NCBI GenBank assembly: GCA_013365365.1
Contig: JABVXU010000436.1
Span: 1 to 45,872, forward strand
DNA from: Cruorifilaria tuberocauda
Lineage: Eukaryota; Nematoda; Chromadorea; Rhabditida; Onchocercidae
Reading direction: 5' to 3'
DNA: 45,872 nt
The translations under genes and the position numbers were made by a program. Under the pieces are notes generated by a model. The model ran no database searches. It was not told the origin of the DNA and worked only from the letters and a program-made list of their open reading frames with translations. Positions 1-12,726 of this stretch are shown in pieces; position 1 is the first letter of the stretch, and each line of letters starts with the position of its first letter.

Positions 1-3000
1 TTATTGCTGTATACTAAACTGTCCATTTCGTATTTCAACAAGTCAGTTCAACACTCAGACTAGAGGATTCAGTCTAATCCAAACCTCAAGCAAGTTTTAT
101 TTGTCAGTGAGTCCCGAAAGCAAAAGAAGACGCGACATCAGTTGAACGATATATTTATTCGAAAAAGTTCGAAGCAAAAGAAAAAGGCTTGTTTGTTATC
201 ATTGATAATGATAATAGATGCAATTCATTTTCATTTCTATTATATTTGAGTAAAGTATCTAAATTAGTTAAATCTAGGTAAAAGAATTGAATTTATTTTT
301 TCGTTATGAAAATTAAACTTATCCTTTAATAGATGGATAATTTGTGAAGAAAAAAAGCGAGGAAAAAAAGAAGGCATGAAATAGAAGAAGGAAAGAATTA
401 ATAAAGTTGATGATAGACGTTAAATGAAGGAAGGGAAAGAGAGAGAGGGAAAAAGAAAAAAAGTAAAGTAAACATGTTAAGGTGAAAAGAGGCGCAAAGT
501 TGGATATGAAAAGATTGTTTTTCTCTCTCTAAGCATTATTATTTATTTAGCATCAAAAGTAGACAGTTGTTGTCAAATCGATCTATCCAAAAATTTTTTT
601 CATTCGTTTTTCTTAATTGTTCAATTTGTACAATAGTTTGAGGAAGCAAGAGACAAAAGAATTCAAACTTATCACTTATGCTTAATTCATTCATTTATTT
701 TGCGGCTAGTTTGAAAGAATTTAGCGAAAAAAAAAAACTTCAAAGACAGATAAGTTGGAAAGTTTAATTCCTTTGTTTTTTTTCTGCTTGTATTTGCTTT
801 ACTCTTTAATTTTGAATGAAATTGTTATGATATCTGAGGAAAAATTCATTTGATAGCTATCGTATATTATTAACTATTGAATTTTAACGATTCTGTTATT
901 ATTATTATTATTGATAAAATAGTTATCTTTTATTAACATTAAAAATATAGATATCAATTTGATTGTATTATATATTAGCTATCTGTACAGTAATGAGTTA
1001 ATTAATTTTACATAAAATCAAGCTCTTTTTAGAATTTAAATCAATTGAAAATAAATATTTCAGTTAATGAAACAAGATAAAATTAATTAATTTAGTTGGA
1101 GTAATATTTGAAATAAATATTAGCTATGTTACGGAATTTTTTATTGTAATAATTGTTAAATTAGCATAAAAAGTTAAAATTAATCATTAAATTAGCTAAA
1201 ATTATTATGATTAAATTAATTATTATGCATTAATTATATTCAAATTTAAATTATACATTAAATTATAGGTGTATTATTATGATATTTGGTTAAAAATTGG
1301 AATAATCTCTTTTTAAACTTTCATAATTTCCTTTTCTTCTCATTTCTTCGTCCATTTTTACGCTTTTTTCACGTATTCTTTTGCAGCGTTTGAAGAAGAA
1401 GAAAATTGTTACGCTTCTTTTCACGTGCGGCATTTGAAGAAGAAGCAATAATAATAGTAATAACAGAACCATTTAAAAATGTAACTCTAACGGAGAAGAA
1501 GCTAATGGAATGCATTAAATTGCTAACTGCTTTTCCTTTGATGTTTAACCGCTGTTTAAGCTGAACGGTCCATTCTTTTTCATCCGTCTTTTTTTCTTCA
1601 CTTCAAAGTTGAAAAAAAAGTTTTGTTTTTCTTCAGGCTGCTTGAGTATGGGATGGGATCGTTCTGTTGTTGTTGGCTTCTCCTTGTCCTTTCTTACTCT
1701 GCTTTTTTCTTTTCTACCAAAATCAATCCTTTTATCAAAAAGGCGAAAAAAAAGCTCATAAATTGCTGATTTCCTCCTTTCTTACTGCTAATCTTACTTA
1801 TACTTTTATGTATGAGTAAATATATGCATGGACTTTGTATTGTCCTTTTAAAAAATAAAAATAAAATTGTTTAGCTTATTCGAAGAGCGCATTTTTTTTG
1901 TTCTTCTAACCTATTACCGTTTAAGATTCTGGAGTAGAATATAAATGTGTGTGTGTGTGTGTGCATGTGCGTGTGTGTATAGGTAATTAATTAGAATGTT
2001 AATTTCTAAAATTTCATAAATTCATTTATTTAATAATGTAACAAAAGAAGAAAAGAAAAAGAGATAAGTACTATCAAGTAAAAAAAGAAATGAAAACGAT
2101 TAGTATTTTTCGTTCATTTATATTTTTTCTTAAATAATAGGCTTATTTATTTAACTTAGTTAAAAAAATTTTTTACAGAAACATTTACAGAATGATTTAT
2201 GCATCGATTCATTGAAATATTTTATGAGAACAATTCAAAAATATCTCTGCGATGATCCAACAAAACAAATTCAAATTTAAATGCTGTATAATTTCAAAAT
2301 CAATTTTCGAATTGATTTGAACAAATTGATCATTTCTAAATTTTCAATAGAATAGTTTTAACTATCGTACAGAAATGAATAATAGTGAATATAGAATCAT
2401 GAAATAACTCTTTTGAAATTTTTAAGAGATAAAATAATTCTAAAACAGAAGGAAGATTTTCCTCTTAGCTAATAATATGATTTATATTTAGCTATCTAAT
2501 TCAAACTGCTAATTTGGTGGCTAAATGTGCTAACAGTTGAAATAGTAGCTGAATGAATGATCAATTTATGAAACATTAAAAGTTCGCCGTTTGATATATT
2601 TTTCATCGTCCCCACTTTATCAACTAATTCAAATCTACTCTGTTTGCATTTATCCACTCTTTCATTCTATCAATTAATGCTAAAGGTCAATGACATAGGT
2701 TACTAGAGGTAACTGATAGGTTCTCTAAATTTATAATCCCAAGTCATAAGTCAAATTGTGATCCATAAAAAAGAAGTCTCTTTGCTATCAGCTGACAATG
2801 TGTTTGTCTGTCATAAATAATCCCACAAATCTTGACAGAATCTTTTTCCCATAAGATACGGTCTTGGATAGTATTCTATTCAAACTCTATAATTTATTCA
2901 GTAAGTCCCTACTATAATTTAATCTATAAATTACAAAATCTACGATATTAGTCTGATATAGTTAAACGATTGATTATCTGATAAGTTATTTGAAATTTTA

Positions 3001-3532
3001 ATTCAGTAAACGATCATTTCATTCCGCTTCTTCATATCTAATTTGGAATTGATTTTTTATTTTCGCTGTTATTACAGAATTTTTAGGGAATTTTAAAGTT
3101 ATTACAGAAATTTCGAGAATTTCAAAGTTACTCTGGAAAAGATTTGAATTACATTTTGTAATTAAAAATTTTTTCTTTCAACTAAATGAATTTCTGATTC
3201 TTAGATCATAGAGCTTTCAATTAAGTGTGCAATTAAATGCAGGTGCAAGTAGTTAAATGATTTGAAGAAAATGATGAAAAGATATTTTTGAAAACTTCAA
3301 ACATACCGAAAGATTCTCCAGAATGAAGAACATATGGTCTGAAATATCAACTAATTGAACTTAATGACCTGATGTCAGTTATCATAAATCTATTTTACGA
3401 ATTCGCATCATATATGCTAAAAACTTACGCACATTAATGACGGGAAGCAGCCTGTTACTGAACAATACAATTAGAATTATTTTCCTACAGTAATCAATAA
3501 CTTACTTACCAACTTAAATGCAGTAATCAGAT
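1..3532. other. gene-free AT-rich stretch
   Basis: No supportable gene. The stretch holds short homopurine and homopyrimidine runs, a TTA microsatellite near 895-913 and an interrupted TG repeat at 1946-1978. An open frame without a start codon runs from 64 to 240 and would encode a Lys/Arg-rich peptide. It has no recognisable domain and no convincing splice signals. It could be the end of an exon of a gene lying to the left, but this is not supported. Confidence 0.6.
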
Positions 3533-3590
3533 ACAGTAATATAGTAAGTATGTTATAATCATTATGATAACATACTTACTATATTACTGT
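3533..3590. repeat. perfect 24-bp inverted repeat (hairpin)
   Basis: The left arm (3533-3556, starting ACAGTAATATAG) is the exact reverse complement of the right arm (3567-3590, ending ATATTACTGT). They are separated by 10 bases. GATA before the left arm and TATC after the right arm extend the stem if one T is bulged. As RNA it would form a 24-bp perfect duplex with a small loop. It may be a young foldback, a transposon remnant or a small-RNA precursor. No known family is recognised. Confidence 0.85.
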
Positions 3591-6500
3591 TATCGTCATC
3601 ATTTCACAAAAATTCCATGCTACTATAATTTTAAGTTTATTAAATAACAGTATTGCAAGTTTATACTGATTTTACCTGAATTTTAATTTCAATAGAATTT
3701 GCTAATGTTCCAACCGTGCTGATGCATATCATTTATCACTTTCTATTAGGTGTAAAATTTGACATCATTTGAAATTTTTAAAAATCCTTCAATTTATTTT
3801 TCTTACTGTAAAATTCTACAAATTACAATAGATATATAGTTGTTCTATTTCGACTGAAAAAAAATATCAACGTTTAAAATTTATTTTCAAATTTTGAAAT
3901 TGATAATAATACATAACGGAATTTTATATGATAATCATATATGAATACATTAGCAAGTCTTATAAATTAGATGCTTAAATCCAACATGATACCATCATAT
4001 CAGACATAAAAAAAAAATATTTTGAAATATATTTCACGTATGAAAAAGAAATTATGAATGACTAATATTTGTATGATTCAAACTTTACACTTTTTATTTC
4101 TATTTTTCTCGCTTTTACTTTGGTTCTTTTACAAAAACAGTATTGAAAAAAAATTATCAATTTATTGATAAATTAAATTAAATCATAAATTTTCCATTCT
4201 TTTATTTTATCCATTTATTTGCCGAATTAGATTATTTTTTTTTTGTCTTGGAGAATACTGTAATTTGCTTTTGAAAAAACAAATTAATTCCTCACATAAT
4301 TCATAAATTATTGATTAAATATCTTAAAAGAAAAAAAGAAAGAAATCCTAAAAGCTATTCTTAGCTTTATTTTAGCAAATAAAACAAAAAAAAATTTTTT
4401 TTTCTAATTATAATTTTATGACTATTCTTTTTTTCTTTAGCTCAATGAAATAAATGAATTAAAATGTAATTAATTAATATTATTAAATTTACAGAATAAC
4501 ACTTCCCTATCTCCTTATTTTTTTCAAAAATCATTTACTTATCAGAGAAAAACAAGATAAAAGAAAATGAAATTTCCTCAAACTATCATATCTCATCAAC
4601 TTTTTTTCACTCACCCTCCCTCTCTCCCTCTCTCTTTCTCTCTCTCCCTTCCCATTCCATATAATTTATTGGAAAATACTGTTCACCATGTGTGGTCCAT
4701 TTGGTTTATCTGAAAAGCTATAAAATAAAATATAGTGTGGCGCACAAGGACAGACGGTTCCACCCATTCCATTCTTCAACTCTTAAAGAATAAAAAAATT
4801 TACGAACCAAACCTGGGATATTATCATTTTCTTTTATCATTTTCAACTTAAGCTTATATAAGCATAAGTAGCTTAATCTATATAGTATTACTTAGTATAA
4901 CTTGTATATATAGTATTATTTGTATTCTATGAAGTATTACAACGTCTACTGTAATATTTCTTTAACTTCACCTTCTGTTAAATATTAACTTATCAGTTTT
5001 AATATGTAGAAATAAATATGTTTGATAGATAAAAAAAAATCCTAGATTTTTTAGAATGTACTTTGATAAGATTGGAGAAAAATTTGTTGAATTTCTAAGA
5101 TTAAAAAATAAAGTTTTCTTTTCCTCTTAAAATTTTACCTTTTACCTTTGGTATTTTAAATAAAAATTTTTTACTTTTGTGCAAATCATGAAAAGAACAA
5201 TAAAATATGAAAAGCATTCCATTCCATTCTATTACAGTTATTTCACATTGAATTTTTGAATGCATTTTATGGGAAAATTTTTTGATGATACATCATCAAC
5301 CATTTCGAGAAATATCGTAACACATTACGATATTCAATCATGAAATCATTCATCCGGTTTATTAGTCTATTTCCGTTTCTATCATTTCATGTTAAGATTT
5401 CCCGGAGAAAAAATCTTTCAATTATTATATATTTTAACCAAAAAAAAAAAAAATGCAATAATATAATCTCAATAAATTTCCTTCTTTTTTTCTACTTAAA
5501 ATTAAAAGATGAAAATTCATTCATCCGTATCAAAATACAATCAATCGTACAGTCATCAACAATCGTACAATAATATGATTGCTTCCTGCGTCAAATCCAT
5601 TCAACCATTTCATTACTTTTTTTTTCTCCCAGTTTTCCTTTAACGATCTCGAATATCGTATTCCATAGATCCATACACAAACAGGTACAGACATACATAT
5701 CCTTTATTACTTTTTTTTTTCTCATTTTTATTTCCTTTCTTTTCCTCAATTTTATTTTTGTCAACGAATAAAATTGGTAGTCGTAAAATTTTATTTTTCA
5801 ATTTTTCGTAAAAATACGGAAAACCTTTTTTTTTTTTCTTCTTGAGGATATATATAAAATGTTTATTAGATTTCTCACTTTTTCATTTCACGTTTTTTTC
5901 TTTTATAGTTATCCTAAATCGTTAAATAAATTGATTTTTCAGATTTTTTTACATACTTTTTTTGTGTTATTTTTCTCCATAGAAAGGTGAGAAAAAGTTG
6001 AAATTTACCTTTCTTTCTTTCTTTCTTTATTTCTTTTTAGAAAGGAAGAAAAGATAGGAAAGAGTGAAAAATCAAATGTTCAAAAGGTTTTGGAAGAGAA
6101 TTGTTATCTTTGAAATTTCTTCCAATTTTTTTTTTCTTGTCTTTTTTATGTGAGTCGTAAATTTTTGCATCAAAGAAATTGGCCGGCAAACCGGAAATAA
6201 TTTACGAGCTTTTAGCCTTTTCTACTTCTATGTTACCATTTTTTTTTCCGTTTTCTTTTTTTTAATCAAAATCTGCAAAAATTCATTCAGAAAAAGAGTA
6301 CTTGCATAAATGAAGTAAGCTTGAGAATATGAGAGAAGCAAGAAGCATAAAAGAAAAAAGAAAAGAAAGTACTGAAAAATTTTATTAAATAACTGGAAAT
6401 TAATTTTCTTTTGTTTCTATGAATTCATGAATGAATATTTTTGCAAATTTTCAATATTAATTAGGATTTAATTAACACGAAATAAGTATAAAGTAAATAA

Positions 6501-7945
6501 ATAGGTGAAAATTAGAAATTCATATTCATTTAATTCTCATTTCATTTTAAACTAAATGAATGAAATCGGAATAATTAATCGGAATTTGATTAATACTTTT
6601 AGGTAATAATAATATGAAAAAGAAAACATGATTAAATATTGCTATTTAATAAGAAAAAAGCAGAGAATGAATAAAATTATTTTACTAATGCTTAAAAATT
6701 CAAAAAAAGGTATTGAAAAATAAAATTATTTTATTAAATTGAATTAAATAAATACAAATACAAATAGCTTTTTAATTGTTGCTTAAAATGATTTTATCCA
6801 ATTCAAATTTTCAATATCATTTTAAATTCCTGAATTTTTATATTTTCATACTCAAATTTTTAAAATTGTTAAGAAAATTTTATGAATTAGGAATTCGTAA
6901 AATTTTTTTAACAATTTTTTAAATAACCTTTTTTTTTCAAAAATTTCCTATTCATAAAAATCCGTAAAAAATTTTAAATTTCAGTACATAGAAAAATTTT
7001 AATTTCATATAACTAAAATTTATTAAATCGAATACTGTAAATAAATAAAAATGGCTGTAATTGAATTAGCAGAGTTTGAAGAATACGATGAAATTAAAAT
7101 AGTATAGAAAAAAATGCTTCCTGAATTGTAAGCTCTTATTTCTCTCTTTCTCTCTTCTCAATAAATCCTGAAAAGTGAAATATGCATTCAAGCAATTTTA
7201 CTCACTTAGCGCTTTTTTTTCTTCAACTATACTTCACAAAACAAGTAAGTCAAAAGTTTTCATTTATTTCCAAACCTTTTACTCATTCGTTTCAGTACAT
7301 TGTAATAATCCGGTTAACCATTGAACTTATCCGGAGAAAACAAAAAAATCTTTGTTAATCTCTCCATATTATCAGTAATTATTATTTGAGTTCATTTTGG
7401 GATAAAGAAAAAAAAAGTTTTACTCTCAAATTTTCGCCACTCAATTAAATAAATGTAAACATACATGTTATTTCACGTAATTTTTTTTTGTTAAAAAACG
7501 AGAAAATTTCTTTCTTGAAAGAAATGGACAGGTAAGAAATAAATAATTCATATCCATAAAGTGTTGGTTGAAAGAACGAAAAAAAAAAAATAAATCCATG
7601 GAAAATAATAATAGTTTGTAAGGTACACTCTTCATGCATCAATTAGACTATTTCACATTTTTCGTTAACTTTTTTCAAATTTCTTCCCTTCTTTCTTTTC
7701 TTGTTTTCCTCTCATATCAGTCATATTTATCACAAATAACTATTCATGAATATCATGAATTTATCATATTTACTAACACGAGGAAAAATGCACTGATAAA
7801 AATCAAACTTTTAAAGTAATCGATAATTAATAATTTAAATCTGTTCCTACTATTTTTTACAGCAAATATTTTAAATAATAGCAATTAAACGATACTCTTT
7901 TTCAAATCGATGATTTTATTACCAAATAATTTTTTGTGATAAAAT

Positions 7946-7982
<37 letters not shown>

Positions 7983-9445
7983 GTATTAAAATTGTGGAAA
8001 ATTTCAATTTCAGATTTCGTAAATCTTAAAAATGCTCCAATTTTTTTTCAGCCGTAAAAAATAATCATTATTTAAGAGTGTTTATTTCAAATTCGTATTA
8101 CAATGATTTAAAGTCCTGAAATTTCTTATCATTTAGTATCACATATCATTACGTTACTTAGCGTATAAGTTCAAAGAGATACCGAAAAATTCTCTTCAAG
8201 TATTATTAGACACTGTAAATGTGATAGTGATACTAGTTAAATGAGCCTTTAGTAACTTTAGTGTAAGTTTGAAGTAGGGTCAAAATAATTTTTAAACAAA
8301 ATTCTTTCAATTATCATTTATCATTCATTTGAGTATTCCAATCTTCATGATAGATAAACTTTTTTCTATTTCATTTGATATTTTAATTTCAATGATATTC
8401 TTTAAATTATACTTTTGAATTATACTTTGAATTACTGAATTATGCTGTGTAATTCTCCAAGTGAATAATTTTTGATTGCATAAATTTGAAAATTTTTGCC
8501 TTACCATTTATAATCCAATTATCATTTATATTGTTATTGCTTTGTGAATTTTTACTTACATCTTACTTATTAAAATTGGCAATATCTGGAAAAAGATAAT
8601 GTTAAAATTACAATTATTGGATTATTTAGTTGGATTGATTTACTTCTTGAAACTTTGAGTTTTAAGTTAGAATATGAAATTTGATTTATTAAAAAAAATT
8701 TTCACATCGTTCTTTCTGATATAAAATTTTTTTTTTAGATTATCAAAACATTGTAATGTATTGGAAATGGTTCGGTCTTCATGAAGTATGATATCGATCT
8801 TCTTTTTGAATATTTTCATTTTTGATCGGCAATCATTTTCGGCATCAAGATCTTCAAAAGATAAGTTTGATTTTATTCTGAATCGTCGATTTTTGTTTTT
8901 ATTATTTGAATATCTAATTAAAGGATTGAAAATTTTAAAAATCAATCAAATCTTAAATCTTAGTTTTATATTCCATAAATCTAATATATCAAATTTAGGA
9001 ACTCAGAATAGGAAACTTTTGCTAATCCAACTTTATAAGAGACTGAATCAACAAAAATGTCAAGTATACTTACTTACTATTGCATGGGAATAAATTGTTA
9101 ATTTAAGTTCTTTTTTGATTCTAAAACACTTAAATAAAGCTTTAAATAAAGCTCATTTCCTTGACATTTTTTGTTGGTTATTGAGATCAATAGAAGTAGA
9201 AAACTAACAAAAAAGAAATGAAAAGTTAAACAGGTAAATTTAGAAGAGTTATACTTCAACTTTAAGTTTGATTTGTTAACATTATTGTACACTTGTAAAG
9301 TACTTTTTACAATATATATTTGTTTGCTTAGAAATTAATTTGTTAGTAAAATTCTTCTAATTTTACATTGTTACTGCAAGATAGAATGAATTATGCAAGT
9401 TTTTCATTCACTCTTATTTATGATGCTTTATTTTAACAGAAAGTT
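3591..9445. other. gene-free AT-rich stretch
   Basis: No supportable gene. Visible content is a polypyrimidine tract at 4611-4659, many A/T runs and a CT microsatellite at 7951-7978. Two overlapping opposite-strand open frames around 8667-9093 reach about 92 and 101 codons. In DNA this AT-rich, frames of that length are expected by chance in a window of this size, and neither shows a domain. Confidence 0.55.
7951..7978. repeat. (CT)n microsatellite
   Basis: Fourteen uninterrupted CT units, flanked by shorter CT-rich sequence on both sides. No function is inferred. Confidence 0.95.
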
Positions 9446-9572
9446 TATTATCAGTAAGTGATCACAGGAATTAATCACACTTCTTTATTAACAGAAAGTT
9501 TATGATTAGTAACTGATTAACGAAAATTATTATCAGTAAGTGATTAACGAAAATTATTATCAGTAAGTGATG
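9446..9572. repeat. short tandem and dispersed repeat cluster
   Basis: Two exact adjacent copies of a 27-bp unit lie at 9514-9540 and 9541-9567, starting TGATTAACGAAAATT and ending TATCAGTAAG. A partial copy with the core TTATCAGTAAGTGAT starts near 9446. A second word, AACAGAAAGTTTA, also occurs twice in this interval. The pattern suggests local replication slippage. Confidence 0.85.
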
Positions 9573-9890
9573 ACAGGAGAATACCAGCTAATACAGAACA
9601 TTTATCAGCATTTCTGATTATAATTCTTAATTGAGTGCTTGTTAGAAGGAAAAGTTGTAAATTCGTATTTAAGATTTTTTTAAAAATTAAAAAATTTTTC
9701 AATAAAGTTTTCTAAATTTAATTTGCTAAAAAATTCTCTAAAATTTTTAAATTATTTTTTACTTTATTTTTGTAGATGAATTATTGTCCTTCTTGTTGTT
9801 AAAATAATTTCCAGCATTATTTTATTGAATTGAAATGAATTAACGAAATTTTAACTCCTAAGAACATTGCACAGATCTTCGAAGAGTAAA

Positions 9891-9939
<49 letters not shown>

Positions 9940-12642
9940 TTCATTATGTACAGTGTTCGGATACTTATAAAATCGACAAATATCAAGCTTCAATTGAAAA
10001 AAGATTTCTTATACAAAAAAACGACAAATTGCATTTAGAAAAAAAATAAATTTTAATTCATTTCTCTTAAAATATCAATTATATTCCATTCCTATTTCAT
10101 TTCCAATTTCAATTATTCCATTTCCAATTTCATTACAATATTTAAATATCCATGTATTACATGTTTTTTGTATTACAGTAAATTAAAATACAATGAAATG
10201 TTATTAATTAATTATACGATAGTGATTGAAATTTCGTATCGATCATGTAATGAGAAGAAAAGAAAGAAAAAAAAATGATAAAATGATAGCGTAATTGACT
10301 CTTTTTTTTTCAAACAAATATTCTTCTTGTTACAGAAACCTATTCATTATTAAATTTTTCCCAAAATAATTATTAATCGTATGAAATTATCATACTATCA
10401 TATAATTATGATTATAATGACAGTAATCTTTTATAATATTCTACAAAGATAAGTATTAGTAAAAATCGTTTTTTTCTAGCGTATGGGATGGGAATTTTAT
10501 TTTATTTTTTTTTTCTCCGAAGATTTATTTATTCGAGGAGGTTGGACTTTTAGAATGATAATATGACAGATCGTAATATACAGTTACTGACTTATAGTTT
10601 GTTGTGTGTGTTTGATGTTGATCGGTTGATTGAAAAGATATTAAAGATTTAATGAAACTCTTTCATTCTTCACTGATAGTATTGATAATGATATCAGTGA
10701 TTTCACTGTTGGAGCATTAGGTAAGTAATGGTTCTTTAGCAATTACAAAATTTACTCAATATCTCAATCTCTATTAAAGTGTTTTTTTGTCATTTATTAT
10801 CAATCATGTTATCATTGTTATCATAATCAGCTAATTTATACTGTTCTATTTGATCGGATCGATATTTAAAATATCTTCTTTTACATTTATTTAGCAGAAT
10901 ATCACTTAATTCTTTGCTATTCAAGTAAGTTAGATCTTTTTCTTTTATTATGTATCTGATTAAAATCCCTGATATACATTTATCCCGAGAATAGCACAAA
11001 TCAATTTATCTATTTAAATTTCAAAATAATCGAAATGTGTCAAGTGAAATGATAAGTATTTTAGTTGATATCATCTCTTTTAATTAATTGATGGATAATT
11101 GAGAAAGTGAAAATGTTCAAGATTGAAATTAAAAATAATTTTTTAATTAATATGATAATCTTCCTAATCTTATCAATTAGTATAAGATATAATTCAATTG
11201 CTTACCTAATGTGCTCGATTTAGATTATGATATTTTTCATGACTTGAATAATCAATGATATCAATATTTATTACTAACTTGCATTTATTACTAAATTGTT
11301 CGATTTACTTGAAACATTATGATAATTAGCATAACTTAATAATCTTTGCAATGATTTGAAAACATGATGCATGATACTGTAGCTTTCGTATCATTTAAAA
11401 TAGCAATTTTTTCTTATTTTTGTTAAAAAAGATATCTGATAACTTCCTATCAGATGTATTCCTGCTTCTATCAATGTTAACTTGAAAACACTTATCAGTG
11501 TTATTTCGAGCGCAGCTTGATATCACTCACAGATTGATTGAATTGATGAGTGAAAGAGAAGATGGCATTAAAAATATGAAATAATTAATAGTTTAAAATG
11601 CCATTAAAACCACAAAAGAGAAAAAATGAATAGAATTCTAAAACGAAAAATAAATTGGAAGGCTCATTTTTTGATGGAATCACAGTGAATGAATGATTTT
11701 AAATTGAGCATTATAATTCTTATCTCTCATGCTTTTTTTTCTTCTCCATAATTATTACCTGGAAGCTATTTTGAAAGGCATTTTTATAGCTTTATTAGCC
11801 TTTAATGGATAAATATTGTTCATTATATTCTCAATTTAAAAATATCATTAAAATGATGACAATAATTATATAAATCTTCTTTGATGAATATTCCTTGAGT
11901 CCTTGAAATTAATGATCCTAAATCCATTTTTAGGCTTCTTTTAAATTCAAGAAATGAGACTGATGATAGCAGAAGCCTTCAATTGCTTCCAATATAAAAG
12001 TAAAGTGCATAGCAAATTATTACTTTTCAAAGTTATAAAAATGGATAGGATTGAGTAAGGAAAAGAAATTTTTAGAAAATATGGATCATATAAGAAATGA
12101 AATCTAATAAAAGAGAATTTAAGTGATGTGAACTATCGATAGGCTAAATATAAGATATATTCTTGTTATCCATTTTATGATTTTGTATAACATTATATGA
12201 AGAGATGTGCAGTATTTATCAGTATGAGTAATCATTGCTGGGAAATTAGTTTAAAAAAAATTAATTAACTGCGGTATAGCTTTTTAACCCATATTTTCAT
12301 GTCAATTTACATTCTAGTTCCTATAGAGATCACTAAATCTTCTAATAATTAGATTCCATGTAATCTACTTCAATCTAATTTCGACCTCAAAATAAATCGA
12401 AATATCAGATGCTATTTTTTCATCTCATCACCAATATCGTCTTATTTGAAAAACTATTTTGTTACTCCTTTTCTTGCATGCTTCATAAAGATTGTAAGAG
12501 CTTTTGTGATTATTTTTCATGTTTTCAGATTGCAATCGATCACTATTTGTAAGTCGAAAAATAGGAATCATTGATTGTGAAATGAGGAATTTCGACAAGC
12601 AAGAAATCCAAATCCAGATCAACGTTACCTTTCCTATTGCAT
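9573..12642. other. gene-free stretch upstream of the microRNA
   Basis: No supportable protein gene. It contains a GA microsatellite (9895-9936) and an 8-bp perfect hairpin (CACTGATA at 10671-10678 with TATCAGTG at 10692-10699). Imperfect inverted copies of a GAGCA..TTAGGTAAG word lie near 10711 and 11217. A 69-codon minus-strand frame at 10790-10999 lies between those copies and resembles no family I know. The stretch could carry the promoter and primary transcript of the microRNA hairpin that follows. Confidence 0.5.
9895..9936. repeat. (GA)n microsatellite
   Basis: About 21 uninterrupted GA units. A short open frame runs through it, but it is only the repeat and is not taken as coding. 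Confidence 0.95.
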
Positions 12643-12726
12643 GAGCTTGTTCGTCTACCCTGTGGTACCGAGCTGTGTCTGAGTAATAAGCAAACACGAT
12701 CGGTCACTGGGTAAAGGACCTAGCTC
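12643..12726 (+). ncRNA. miR-10/miR-57-type microRNA precursor
   Basis: A GC-richer island folds into a typical pri-miRNA hairpin. The 5' arm product (about 12656-12680) begins TACCCTGT and ends CGAGCTGTGTCT. The 3' arm (about 12693-12714) contains CACGATCGGTCACTGGGTA. Visible pairing: TACCC with GGGTA, GTG with CAC, CCGA with TCGG, and GTGT with ACAC, with small bulges and a loop of about 14 bases. GAGCT (12643) pairs with AGCTC (12726) and extends the basal stem about 11 bp. The seed ACCCTGT is that of the miR-10 family. The start TACCCTGT and the tail CGAGCTGTGT match C. elegans miR-57 as I recall it, with a diverged middle (GGTAC for AGAT). Expected role: Argonaute-loaded silencing of mRNAs with seed matches. 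It lies tail to tail with the isomerase gene. The family is fairly sure. Exact Drosha and Dicer ends are not visible. Confidence 0.82.

Noticed and set aside
1..240. Lys/Arg-rich open frame near the left edge (64-240)
   Set aside because: No start codon, no matching donor and no recognisable domain. It could only be judged with sequence to the left.
8667..9093. Overlapping opposite-strand open frames of 92 and 101 codons
   Set aside because: Frames of this size are expected by chance in a 46-kb window this poor in G+C. There is no domain, no splice context and no preference between the two strands.
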